DNA from: Panicum virgatum
Lineage: Eukaryota; Streptophyta; Magnoliopsida; Poales; Poaceae
Length of the DNA stretch: 64,000 nucleotides
Assembly: GCF_016808335.1 (NCBI RefSeq)
Contig: NC_053149.1
Coordinates: 39,634,118 to 39,698,117 of the forward strand
Reading direction: 5' to 3'
Shown here: positions 23,282-33,742 of the stretch, in pieces
Layout of the letters: every line of letters starts with the position of its first letter
Position numbering within the stretch: position 1 is the stretch's first letter
The notes under the pieces: generated by a model
The model's database searches: none
Seen by the model: only the letters and a program-made list of their open reading frames with translations
Told to the model about the DNA's origin: nothing
Made by a program: the position numbers and the translations under genes

Positions 23282-23640
23282 TAGTGGAAACCGCAACTTT
23301 CGTGAAAATTCATGCAAACCACGGCAAAAAGGTTGTCTAAATTCACCAAACAAATCACACATGTAGATGATATGATGATACATAACCTTGTAAAATATCT
23401 TATCGAAACTCGACTTGGTTTATGAGATATAAAATAACAAATTTCTAACAAATCATGTGGACAACTTTCTGGCTTGAAATTTGTTATTTTTATATCTCAC
23501 AAATGAAGTCGAGTTTGAACAAAATATTTTACAAATTTGTGTACCATCATATTATCTACATGTGTGATTTTTTTGGTGAATTTAGACGACCATTTTATCC
23601 TGATATGCATGGGTTTTCACGAATATTGTGGTTTCCACTG
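23282..23640. mobile_element. Fold-back MITE in an ABCG intron
   Basis: About 358 bp. The left arm AGTGGAAACCGCAACTTTCG is matched by the complement of the right end, CAGTGGAAACCACAATATTC. The arms continue inward (ACTCGACTT...ATAACAAATTT and its complement), so nearly the whole element forms one hairpin. I could not see a clear target duplication. A half copy lies at 31590-31765. Confidence 0.8.
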
Positions 23641-24167
23641 GGTAAATAGGAAAATATATTTTTCTGTTTCCTTTGCAAAATTTTATTTTGCAAGACACAT
23701 ATTTCTTTACTATTATATTCTTATTCATTTCATATTTCAATTTTAGCTAAATTATGCTTCGTTCTCCCTTTTTTTCTTTTCTTGAAGAATGACTCTATTA
23801 TTAGGGTCTCCAGGATCCGGGAAAACTACATCGCTTAAGGCATTGGCTGGAAAGCTAGACTCAGGACTCGAGGTGAATATCTAATTTTTTTTCTTCGAAT
23901 GGTATACATGTACTCCGTGTGTCCAGGGATACATCTACTGGTCGAATCAACTAATCGATACTCTACCTAGCGTACATTTTCCTTTCAATGGAACTGACTT
24001 GGATGACCAATACGTAGTAGCTAATAGCATGTACGTACTCTCTATAGTAAAACGAAAATAAAGGTTATCACTTTTATGATGAACTAGTCATGACATTGTT
24101 TTTTATTTATAGACTTCCGTTCTACGAATCCCAAAGAATATCATATTAGAAGTTGGAATGATCCATC

Positions 24168-24245
24168 ACTACTAGAAAAAGAGTGTATTGTACCGGTTGA
24201 GAAAGGCTATTGAATACCAGTTTTAGTATCAGTCTTGGTCAATCC
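24168..24245. other. CACTA-like terminal sequence (possible remnant)
   Basis: CACTACTAGAAAAAGAGTG followed by ACCGGTT-type words resembles the start of grass CACTA elements. The opposite end is not recognised nearby. Confidence 0.35.
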
Positions 24246-24461
24246 ATCTGCAACGCCAATCCGTCAAACTCTCACTGTAATTAACCAGCGAATATTGCAC
24301 TACAATATACATATGCCAGATAAGCCTAAAATCCACTTTATGTTATATAGTGTTGAGCAATCTCGGTCATAAAATCATGTCAAATTTGTTATGTGTATAA
24401 TTAACAGGTTTCGGGGAAGATCACTTACAATGGGCGCGAAATGAATGAGATTGCCCCTGAG

Positions 24462-24619
24462 TAGGGGTGGTAATGGGCCATGGCCCTAATGGCCTCTTTA
24501 CAGCCCAATAAAGCCCTTAAAATTTTTAGTTCAAAAATACATATGTTTAGAATCCGGCCCTTTTAGGGCCCGATCCTTAGATTTTCTAGTTCAAAATGTT
24601 GGGCCCTTTACCACCCCTA
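24462..24619. mobile_element. 158 bp hAT-type MITE inside an ABCG exon
   Basis: Ends TAGGGGTGGTAA and TTACCACCCCTA are inverted repeats. The 8 bp CCCCTGAG occurs directly on both sides (24454-24461 and 24620-24627). Removing the element and one copy restores the ABCG reading. The 8 bp duplication points to hAT-driven movement. Confidence 0.93.
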
Positions 24620-24984
24620 CCCCTGAGAGGATTGCCGCGTATGTGAGCCAAAATGACCTCCACAGTGGGGAGATGACTGTCAGGGAGACGCTGGCCTTCG
24701 CCGCAAAATGCCAAGGTGTCGGCGAGGCTTATGGTAATAACGTGGGTGTTCATTTACATTTTAAATATAATTTTTTAGTAATTGGGGAAGGATTCAAACA
24801 AACTAAAAAGAACATATAAATGAGAATACAAATTGCTTTTGGGCTTGTTTGGGCACATCGGATCGGAGTCAATCTAGTTCCTGGGACTAACGGCGAAAAA
24901 ATAAACAATGTATAATTTATTTTGTGTCAACCTCAATCTAAACTAGCCGAATTATTTCCTCGTGGAGTTCATGAAGTAATTATA

Positions 24985-25399
24985 TACTCCCTTTATTTTT
25001 TTATTACAAGGCTTCTCATTTCCTTGGGACAAGACTTCGGCTGATAGTAATAACACATTACGACTATGTGATGATAGATTAAATTATAATTACAACAAAA
25101 TATTTCCATGAGAGTCTAAAGGCATCAACTTTGAAAAATTATGTACCCTTCCAGGTAAAGAAAGTTATTTCAGGCATCAACACGGTCTGCAAAAATAACT
25201 TTAATCACTATCTTCTTAACTTTCTATAAAAAATTATAAAATATAGTTAATTTATAATTTTATGAAACTATATTTGAAGATGAATCTACTTAGATCATTT
25301 TTATATTTTTAAACTCAACCTACGATAATTTATTTATAGTTAAAATTTAAAATGTGTTTGACTTAAGACAAACTCAAAACGATTTTTTTACCGGAAGTA
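24985..25399. mobile_element. Possible degenerate Stowaway-like MITE
   Basis: It starts TACTCCCTTTATTTTT and ends with the roughly inverted TTTTTTTACCGGAAGTA. The interior is AT-rich with no coding potential. The match is weak. Confidence 0.35.
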
Positions 25400-25921
25400 T
25401 AAAATAAAAATAAGTATAGTTTGCAAGCATGGAGTATGCGGGGCCCAGCCCAGTCGTCAGATTATTCGGTATTTTGACCTATGACAGCGAGCCTATCAAT
25501 TATATGTGCCTGCCGGCCGGGCCGTGGTTTCTAGGTTTTCTAATTATCTTCTGATTACTTAACTCTCGATCGGTTGGTCAGATTTGTTAACTGAGTTGAT
25601 GAGAAGGGAGAGGGAAGCAAACGTCACGCCCGATGACAACATCGCCTTGTTCATGAAGGTCAAACCGCCCTACCAATGCCCTACTATAATTGCGTTCATT
25701 TAATTAATTTCACAAACATATCTGTAAATCTTACAGATAAGAAAATACTACTCTTACGCATTAAGTACTCAAATTTACATGCGGCGTACTCTTTGCCATG
25801 GAATTTTTCAGTGAGCCTATTTTCGTTGAATACAACTCTTAAAGCATGCGAGACAACCTTCTCCTAGCGTTTGTGTAAATGCTAACACTTTTCCCTCCTG
25901 TATTTTCCCATCATGGAATCT

Positions 25922-25962
25922 TTTTGGAAGAGCTAAGGTTGAGTGCTAAACTTTAGCACCTA
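25922..25962. mobile_element. Left piece of a MITE split by the Helitron
   Basis: TTTGGAAGAGCTAAGG and GTGCTAAACTTTAGCACC match the family of the MITE at 59352-59684. The right piece resumes at 32876. Confidence 0.65.
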
Positions 25963-26284
25963 CTAGGTTTATGCCCGTGTGTTGCTACGGGCAACTAAAA
26001 TTATATTAATTTATTTATGAAAATAATTCGATTTTATAAAATTTCAACAAGTTTCAATCTACCTTGGAATTCTACAAATCATCAAGTATCGTCGGTCTGC
26101 TTTGAGACTTTAAACTGTGCATGCAATGCATGCGAGAAAGAGGAGGAAGAAGCGAAGAAATATGTAACACCCGGGTGTTAAATTTGGGATTAATTAGCTC
26201 ATTAGTAACCTAAGCCTTTCAGTTACAAATCGGGTAAAGAAATCGACTCAAATTTAAATTCGTTTCTGGGAGTTCATGGGAAGC

Positions 26285-26842
26285 CGGATACTCCGGGTTT
26301 AAACCCGGATACTCCGGATTTTCACCCGGATAGTCCGGACCTGAAATTATATATCACGTGTTTTGGGTCTTGTGACTGTTACCAAATGTTATTACACCGT
26401 TTTCTCTCCCTTCCTCACTCCCTCACGAGCTCTCCCTCTCCCCTAGGCTCTAGATTCCAAAATCTTTCATTTCAACTTGATTCCAAGGCCAAGGGAGCTT
26501 CACTCGGCGTGGAGGATCATCTTCTACAAGTATTCCACCTTGGGGTGACTTGGTTTTCGAGTTTTCTTGAAAGAGGAACTAGCTCAAGGTACTAGAAGCT
26601 AGGGCTCACCGATTTGGTTGTTTTAGGAGGTTTCGAGTGATTTCTCTTGGGTCAATCATCTCCATACGAGTCACTCTACTAGGGTCTAGAAGGGTTTCAA
26701 TTTTTGTGGGTTAGTTTTGCCGTAACAAGAATTTCAGTTCTAGGGGCGAAAATGGTAGGAAACCCGGATACTCCGGGTATTAGCCCGGATACTCTGGAAT
26801 ATCTTGATATTCTGGGTGTAAATTCCGGATATTCCGGGTTTT
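26285..26842. repeat. CCGGATACTCCGG-type palindromic units in the Tekay solo LTR
   Basis: Imperfect palindromes such as CCCGGATACTCCGGG recur at about 26285-26340 (three units) and 26762-26842 (four units, some degenerate). Confidence 0.8.
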
Positions 26843-26896
26843 ATCAGGAACGTTGAGTGTAGTGTTTGGTAATTTGTAATGCTTATACTTGAGCAT

Positions 26897-27883
26897 TATG
26901 GCTGGGCATATTACCCGAAACCCGAACCCCGAACCCGAAAAACCCGAGCCTGAATCCAAAAAACCCGAGCCCGAAATACCCGAATACAATTTTGGGTTGC
27001 AAGTCACGGTACCCGAAATTATTATGGGTAATTCGGACATCAAACCACGGTACCCGAATTACCCGAAAAGCCCGAACAACAAACAAACTCAGGTGTTTTC
27101 AGTCAGCCCAGCCCACCATCTACCAAGCCCAGCCCACCACCATCTATCTGCCAGTAACCCTAGCCCCAGCCCCCACCCAACTAGCCCCAGTCCCCGACAG
27201 TCCTGCGCCCCTGCCCGTGACGGCGGCCGGCGCATCTCATCCCCGCATCGAGCGACACCGCAGCACCTCTCCTCACCTCGCCTCGCCTCGTCTCATCTCA
27301 TCTCTAGCGGCCGGCTGCCCAGCCCCTTTCCCCTCCCCCAAGATCCCGTCCATTGCCGCCTCCCGCCCCCGGATCTGGCGCTGCCCCACTATTGCCAGAT
27401 CCCTGCCAGTCCTCCGTGCCCCGGTGTCGCTCGTGCTCCCGGCCCCGGTTAATTCCTGCGGCGTGTTGTCCCCTTGGTGGATTCCTGCGGTGTGTCGTCC
27501 CCGTCACCGGTGATAAAGTAGTACTCGATGTATGCACTCGAGTGAAGAGCAGCAACAAGTCTGCAAGTCTTTTTTAATGCCAATACTATGCTCCGATGTA
27601 TGCTTTATTAGCTTTCTTATGTGTGCTTGTTCATTACATCTTTTGCTAATTCATTGGAAATTTGGGTTTGCCGTTTCTTATTTTGAAAATCTTCTTGCTT
27701 TGGATCTGCTGGAAATCGGGTAGTCCGGGTTTACCCGAACCCGAACCCGAATTTTCGGGTACCCGAAATGTCGGGTTTTAATTATTTCAGACAAATTTCG
27801 GGTAACAATTTTCGAAACCCGAAATTTTAAAAACCCAAAAAATCCGACCCAAAATTCTCGGGTTACCCGAATGCCCACCCATA
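26897..27883. mobile_element. Non-autonomous hAT element (987 bp) in the solo LTR
   Basis: Ends TATGGCTGGGCAT and ATGCCCACCCATA are inverted repeats, and TTGAGCAT is duplicated at 26889-26896 and 27884-27891. Subterminal regions are packed with ACCCGAA words (CGGGT on the opposite strand). The middle (27100-27560) is C-rich and resembles a gene's 5' untranslated or first-exon sequence, but I cannot name a source. No transposase is present. Confidence 0.9.
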
Positions 27884-29559
27884 TTGAGCATTGTTAAGTT
27901 GCTGTGGTGTAACATATTTGCATTCTCATGTTATATGCATCTCCTTTAGGTGCACTAGAGGTACATGTGTGGACGTGAAACACGTGGTATTGGAGTCGAA
28001 TCATAAGACGGTGTTCGGTGGATGTCGCCAAAAGATGGAAGGACCCGCTGAAGCAACCGAAGACCCGGCCCAAGGTCGGAAGGGCCCAAGGCCTTATTAG
28101 AATTAACACTAACTTAGTGTTACCTTCCGGCAAGCCCCGGTGCATATCCTATTATTTTAAATTATGACACCTATATATGTTTCTAATACTTGAGCATTAG
28201 GTTTATGAATTGTTTGAAACTTTAGTTGCATGATCCCTAGGTTTCCTGGGCCTTCTACTAGTATAAATAGGTCGTTAGCACTGCTATGCTTAATAGGGCT
28301 CGATAGAAGTCGAGTGATAATTCTATCACTCGCGAGATATAGGATGTCTTTATATTACATTATATGAGCTATTACTTTCAAGATGGAGGATATGGGTTGG
28401 GAGACCGGATGGGGGAATGTGTAGCCCCATCTGTGTTGATTAAGGACTGTTCCGTTGTCGGCTGTTCTGATCGGGGATTGAATTATACTAGCCGCATGCT
28501 AGGAGTATGAGGTAGTCGAAACCGGTAAGCCGAGTACTGCATCGCTTCGAAAGTACAAAACTTCATCACCACCCCTTAGGGCGAGTCGAGTAGTCGCGGA
28601 GAAACGGGAAGCATATGTTTACTTTTGGCGGTCTCACGTTGAGCTTGACTGACTATATGTAGGTGGGGCGGTTCTGTAGTTCGAGGCGGGGAGGGGAAAG
28701 GTTAGTGCGTGGGGTCCGACGGGGCTTTTGCGTGCCGTGTTGGTTAGGTCTACCTTACAAGGTTAAATCGGATCGATTCGCCGTGTCTCACGGTCATAAG
28801 GGCCCTGATTTCTTGGTCACATCGAAGAAAGGAAATTGAATAGAATGAGATGAAATGAGGGCTGATGTTAACTAATTAATGATTTGTTCATCTTGATTGT
28901 TGTAGTATGCAAACCATAGATGATCAGTAAATCCTTTGATAGAAATTGGAGCTAAAATTTCGAAAATAAGGACATACTTCTAGTTGCTTTTTCTACAAAA
29001 CAAACCACCAGCCAAAAAGCTTTGCATGTCTAGATACGTGGGCTAAGTATACCCACTGATCGGGTAAGTCTTGCTGAGTATTAGTTGCTCAGGGTTTGTT
29101 GTTTACCCTATTTCAGGTATAGGAGCTAACTAGGTTTCACATCGGTGGGCTCGATGTGACGTCTTATCTTCACGTCTCGGTAGTTCTCGATTTATTTATT
29201 TTGTTTTATTTATTCTCTAGTAGAAATGCTCTGTAAGTTAGATTCTCTCCCGCTGTTATCTTTTCTTTTGTATATTTTAAATTTAAAGCTGTTTTTGTAA
29301 AAGTCTTAATTTTATTTACTATTTTGTAAGATTTTATCATGCTGGTACCTTCTGCGCTCGCCTTCGTGGGAGACTTCTGGTGTGTTTCGATCGGTCTGTG
29401 GGTTGGAAACAGCCTGTCAAGTTACACTTAATTAAACTAATGCGTCTGATGTGTTCAAATGATGGCAGTTACGCTTAATTAAGTGTTTTAACTCGGCGGG
29501 TCTGTCACAAAATATCAGCGCGTACATTGATCCAAGACAGAAAACCTAGAAACCGACTG

Positions 29560-30521
29560 CAAGGTTTTTTCTACCGGTAGAAAAAAAATTCGGCACCTGC
29601 GGATAAATGCGATTTTTCAGGAAATTTTTCAAATTTTCAAACAAAATTTAAACAAATTTATTTTTTTAAAAAAATATTGCCAGAATTTCAACTAATCCTT
29701 CCACATCACATTTGAATATCAAAAACAGCATATCACATATTATAATACACAAATGATTTACTTATGTTACGGCGTGGTGTGCAAGGATTTTAATTTCGAC
29801 GAAATTTCACCGAAAATTCCGAAATATCGTCTTTATCGGTGAGTGCCGAAAAAAAATCTATGCCGGTCAAAAATTTCAGTCAAATTTGGCCACCCGCCGA
29901 AACAAAGCCCCACAAGGCCCAAAATGGTATTCCCACCGGCCAGCCCACCATATAAAACCCCCCAAACCCTAAATCCACTGGATGTCTCCCCAAATTCCCA
30001 AATCGGTAGCTTCGTTCATTTCCGGCGCTGTCGCACCACGCCGTAACATAAGTAAATCATTTGTGTACTATAATCTGTGATATGTTGTTTCTGATATTCA
30101 AATGTGATGTGGAAGGATTAGAGATAGGATTAGTTGAAATTCTGGCAATATTTTTTTAAAAAAATTTGTTTAAATTTTGTCCGAAAATTTCTGAATTTCT
30201 TGAAAAATTGCATTTATCGGCAGGTGCCGAAATTTTTTTTCTACTAGTAGAAAAAACCTTGGTGGTGTGACGGCGCCTGAAATGAACAAAGGTACTGATT
30301 TGGGAATTTGGGGGAGACATCCAATGGATTTAGGGTTTGGGGGGTTTTATATGGTGGGCTGACCGGTGGGAATACCATTTTGGGTCTTGTGGGGTTTTGT
30401 TTCGGCGGGTGACCAAATTTGACTCAAATTTCTGACCGGTATAGATTTTTTTTCGACACCCACCAATAAAAACGATATTTCGGAATTTTCGGTGAAATTT
30501 CGCCAAAATTAAAAATCCTTG
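29560..30521. mobile_element. Outer hAT-like element carrying an inverted copy of itself
   Basis: It starts CAAGGTTTTTTCTACC and ends AAAAATCCTTG. ACCGACTG is duplicated at 29552-29559 and 30522-30529. Without the inner copy (29782-30261) and one inner target repeat, the element is 474 bp. No coding sequence is seen. Confidence 0.92.
29782..30261. mobile_element. Inner hAT-like element, same family, opposite orientation
   Basis: 480 bp, starting CAAGGATTTTAATTTCG and ending AGAAAAAACCTTG. GTGGTGTG is duplicated at 29774-29781 and 30262-30269. Its sequence is the reverse complement of the outer element's two halves joined, giving the order A, B, A-complement, B-complement. Confidence 0.92.
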
Positions 30522-30529
30522 ACCGACTG

Positions 30530-31120
30530 CCCGCTAGCGCGGGAGCACGCATGACCGGTGCTGGCTCGCGACAGCTCGGATCACGACCGCCCGCTGACTG
30601 GCGCTGGCTCGTGAGGGCTCGGGATCACGACTCCCCGCCGGATCACGACGGCGAGCGGCGCGTAGTCCCGATGATTGCAGGGGGAGCGACAGCTCAGGGA
30701 TCACCTTCGGCGTGAGCGGTGCTGAGTCAGGCACACCACCTAGGTGGAGAGAGGTCGCACGACGGCGTGGGACGTCGTGAAGGGCCGTCGGCTCGGGTTT
30801 TACGCCGAATAGGAAGGAGCTCACACTATCGCAGGAGCATGAGATGCGGTATGTCGCGATGGGCCGCCGGTGGCGAGAGACGTCTCCTGCAGAGACGGAG
30901 ATGCAAAAGAGATAACGGGCAAAACCAGATGAGAGGAGGGAGATGCAAAAGAGAATCAGGCCTGGATGACGGCCAAACCAGATGAGAGAATTACGGGAGG
31001 AAAAGCTCGACGTTTACGATGGATCACGAGTGATAGGATCGGACGCTCCCTATTTTGCTAAGGACAGACGACTGGGGGTGACGGATGTCGCACCAGGGTG
31101 TAGATGAACCTTTGCTCTGA
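30530..31120. other. GC-rich Helitron interior with a second Helitron-5'-like segment
   Basis: 30530-31110 resembles 32380-32850: GCGATGGGCCGCCGGTGGCG against ACGATGGGCCGGCGGCGGCG, AACCAGATGAGAGA against AACAGATGAGAGA, and a similar run-out with GTCGCACCA / GTCACACCA. The second stretch leads into the Helitron 5' end at 32875. Open frames here are not recognised as genes. Confidence 0.5.
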
Positions 31121-31160
31121 AAAATTCATTCATTTTATAACATTCCTTGAAATAACTGTA

Positions 31161-31309
31161 ACCATACCTTATTTACACGTTCAGACATAATTAAAATGCA
31201 TGTTCTAACATAGTATATCCTGCTAGAAAAATAGAACCATACCTTATTTACACGTTCAGACATAATTAAAATGCATGTTCTAACATAGTATATCCTGCTA
31301 GAAAAATAG
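31161..31309. repeat. 75 bp tandem duplication
   Basis: The unit from ACCATACCTTATTTACACG to GCTAGAAAAATAGA is repeated directly with almost no change, indicating a recent duplication inside the Helitron. Confidence 0.9.
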
Positions 31310-31589
31310 GATAACGCTTGCATTTCACAACAATTCTTCCAACTTTTATATTATTATATAGCCACTAACCATCAAGTTCCACGAGACCCTCTGTCAATCA
31401 TGGAATCAAAAAGCTATCTAGCCTCATCAATTGTCAGCATGGATATAGCCAGATATGATGATATTCCATGAGCCAACATGCTTCCTATCCATTTTATCAA
31501 ATTCCAACCTGCCTCATCGATACAGTATCTAAGAATCGAAATTACAGTACATCAAAACCAATGATGTGGTCAAGAGCAAAGGAACGTAT

Positions 31590-31765
31590 CCAGTACAAAC
31601 CACAACTTTCGTGAAAACCCGTGCAAACCACGGCAAAAAAATCGTCTAAATTCACTAAAAAATCACTCATGTAGATAATATGATGATACACAACTTTGTA
31701 AAATATCTTGTCCAAACTCGACTTCGTTATTGAGATATGAAAATAACAAATTTCAAGCCAGAAAT
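31590..31765. mobile_element. Half copy of the fold-back MITE
   Basis: It matches the left arm of the element at 23282-23640 (AACTTTCGTGAAAA, AACCACGGCAAAAA, TAGATAATATGATGATACA) but lacks the second arm. A short duplication, AGAATAAGCACTCACAATCT, lies just right of it (31770-31835). Confidence 0.75.
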
Positions 31766-31835
31766 TAGAATAAGCACTCACAATCTTAACCAGAACTCAT
31801 AGGAATTAGAATAAGCACTCACAATCTTAACCAAA

Positions 31836-32379
31836 ACTGCACTTCAGCACTTGTCACTTCCTCCCTGCTACTCACCATAGTTTCGAACAAGTTAACTACC
31901 TCTCCTCCCTCCCCTTCTTCCACGCCAGAAACGTGGGCAGGGGAGCGGCAGCCCACGGCGGGTCGCCGGCAGAAACCACACCGACGACAGGACCTAGTCC
32001 TCAGGCTCTCCGAGCCTCGGCGCACCACCAGGGGCCCTTGGCCCCCAAGCTCCGCCGCTCACCAGCAAGAACTAGAACGACCTTGCCGACGGCAACCTCA
32101 ACTCGGCCACGACGGCAACCCAGGCAGCGCTCCAAGACCATAAGCCGGCCGGACCGTGGAACCACTGGAGCACCGAGCTCTACGGCGACCCCGATGGCCC
32201 GCGACATGGCCACGGTGGCGTGTGCGTGTTCTGTCCGCCCCGGCCATGGAACAGCACGGCAACCCCCTCCTACCCCATCTACACAACCCACAGACGCCCC
32301 TGGACCACCCAGAAATGACACCAAGGTCGGGAGGACCATGCTCACCAGCGGTGGACGGCGAGCGGCGACGGCGCAGGAT
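31836..32379. other. GC-rich Helitron sequence, possibly a captured fragment
   Basis: Several overlapping open frames occur on both strands, with compositionally biased Arg/Ala/Pro translations. I recognise no domain. Helitrons often capture host fragments, but nothing here identifies one. Confidence 0.4.
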
Positions 32380-32875
32380 CACGTACGACTGCCCGCGGAA
32401 AAACATCGACGAGCGATCATAGGGGGCGCCGGTCAAGTGGTCGCGCCGGCGAGGAATCACGCCAACGGGTGAGCGCGGCGGTGCGGGACACGATGGCGCG
32501 AGATGACGCGATATGCCGGCAGCATGGGTTGCATGGACGAAGCGGTGGACGACATCAGGTGAGCGCGCTGGTGAGCGCTCGCAGGGGCGCCGGAGAGGAG
32601 ACGACGCGGCGACGGCGGGTGAACGCACCGGCACAGGGGCACAAAGGCGCGGGATGCCACGATGGGCCGGCGGCGGCGACGACAGAAGGATGACGGAGAG
32701 CAAAAAACAGATGAGAGAAACAAGGGATTGTGAGGCGAGCAAGCGAGCTATCAGGCGATCGAGCGATCGGACGATCCTCATTTTCCTAATGACGAACGAC
32801 GAGGGAGGCGTACGTCACACCAAGGGTAGGCAAACCAAAGAATAGTGACCTTTAGCCTCTTTTTAGTAGTAGAGA

Positions 32876-32965
32876 TAGAGAAGAGATTAGCACTCATACC
32901 TTGCTAAAGTTTTTGAGTTTGGACTAAATTTTAGCCCACACTATTAGCACTCCTGTTCGGATACA
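32876..32965. mobile_element. Right piece of the MITE split by the Helitron
   Basis: GATTAGCACTCATACCTTGC and TTTAGCCCACACTATTAGCA belong to the GTGCTAAA-type MITE whose left piece ends at 25962. Confidence 0.6.
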
Positions 32966-33323
32966 CTAGTGCTAAATTTTTGCACTTCCACTGCTCCACA
33001 ATACCCCATCGCAAACACCCTAACACCGCCGGGTTGATTCGAAATAGCAGTGATAGTCTATCACCGCCGGTTCCATTTGGAGCCGATGGTCATAGTAAAC
33101 ACCACCGTTGGTTTGTAATAATAACTGACGGTGATAGCTTCAAAGGGTATCATGCTGCTGGATCGTATATGAACCGGCAGATATTGGGCATCACCGTCGG
33201 TTTGTGTTACGAGCCGATGGTTATACATTCATCACCTTATTTTTTTTCCATTCTCTCTCGCGAGCCTCAGTCTCATCTTTCTCCCGTTCGGTCCTTTTCC
33301 TCCCTGTCAAACCCAGGGCAGCG
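32966..33323. other. CACTA-like subterminal repeats (remnant)
   Basis: Short alternating words such as CACCGCCGGTT, GAGCCGATGGT and CACCGTCGGTTTG recur over about 33000-33230, as in CACTA subterminal regions. Neither end is clear, and the rest of the stretch shows nothing. Confidence 0.4.
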
Positions 33324-33732
33324 TGACTACTCAGAGGCATAGAATATTCTAGAATAAGGGATAATACATGGCATGTACCTTATCCTATTGTAACTACTCG
33401 TACAGAAGTAGGAATAGTCAGATAGAGGAAACTACCTGATAGACATTGGGTAGGCCTCCCTGAGTAGTATTCGGCTAAGACTTTCCATGTAACTCTATCC
33501 CTCCAGCATATATAAGGGCGGTCAGGGACCCCTCGAAAGATACATCATCTGAGCAAATACAAACAACTACACATGATGTAGGGTATTACGCACATCGCGG
33601 CCCGAATCTGTCTAAATCTTTATGTTCTTTGCACCATCAGTTCTAGAACTAGTCGATCCCTTATCTACAATCCTACTACTAGGGGTATCCCTGAGCAGAT
33701 ATGGCAACTAAACACCGATAGCTAACGCGTCA
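33324..33732 (+). repeat. 5' LTR of the Tat-like element (boundaries approximate)
   Basis: It begins TGACTACTCAGAGGCATAG and ends near AACGCGTCA. A TATATAAGGGCGGTC promoter motif lies at 33509, followed by a leader (CATCATCTGAGCAAATAC). No second LTR exists here to confirm the ends. Confidence 0.6.
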
Positions 33733-33742
33733 GGTAGGGGAT

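Larger units (their letters stand above)
23040..25658 (+). pseudogene. PDR-type ABCG transporter, first nucleotide-binding domain (fragment)
   Basis: Exons continue the reading of 11944-12556 across the MULE: 23040-23131 (ANALHFLPSNWKTKYTIL), 23788-23872 with Walker A GSPGSGKT, 24408-24733 (SGKITYNGREMNE, then [20 protein letters not shown]), and 25582-25658 (DLLTELMRRERE to NIALFMK). All junctions are GT-AG and phases agree. The family pumps hydrophobic compounds or hormones across the plasma membrane, but this piece ends before the signature motif and has no membrane segments. The exon at 24408 is split by a hAT MITE, and no downstream exon is found before the Helitron and retrotransposons. 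It is therefore a dead fragment. Confidence 0.88.
26163..29509 (+). repeat. Tekay-type solo LTR, with a hAT element inside
   Basis: It begins TGTAACACCCGGG and ends CTGTCACA. The 5 bp AAATA is present on both sides (26158-26162 and 29510-29514). No primer binding site, gag or pol lies within, so it is a solo LTR left by recombination. Its sequence is related to the LTR at 36713-42616. Two clusters of CCGGATACTCCGG-type units occur at about 26285-26340 and 26762-26842. A hAT element occupies 26897-27883. Confidence 0.9.
25963..32875 (-). mobile_element. Helitron, minus strand, loaded with nested elements
   Basis: On the minus strand the 5' end is TCTCTACTACTAAAAAGAGG (from 32875) and the 3' end has a hairpin, GCCCGTAGCAACACACGGGC, followed by CTAG at 25963. 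It sits between A (25962) and T (32876), as expected for Helitron insertion at AT without target duplication. The mini-Helitron at 59472 shares both end types. It contains a Tekay solo LTR, two nested hAT-like elements, a 75 bp tandem duplication and GC-rich sequence near its 5' end. No RepHel gene is visible, so it is non-autonomous. A Helitron-like 5' segment near 30530-31120 suggests two related copies may be combined. Confidence 0.72.

Noticed and set aside
32001..32781. Minus-strand 227-residue frame as a captured host gene
   Set aside because: Low-complexity Arg/Ala/Pro content, no domain, and competing frames on the other strand.
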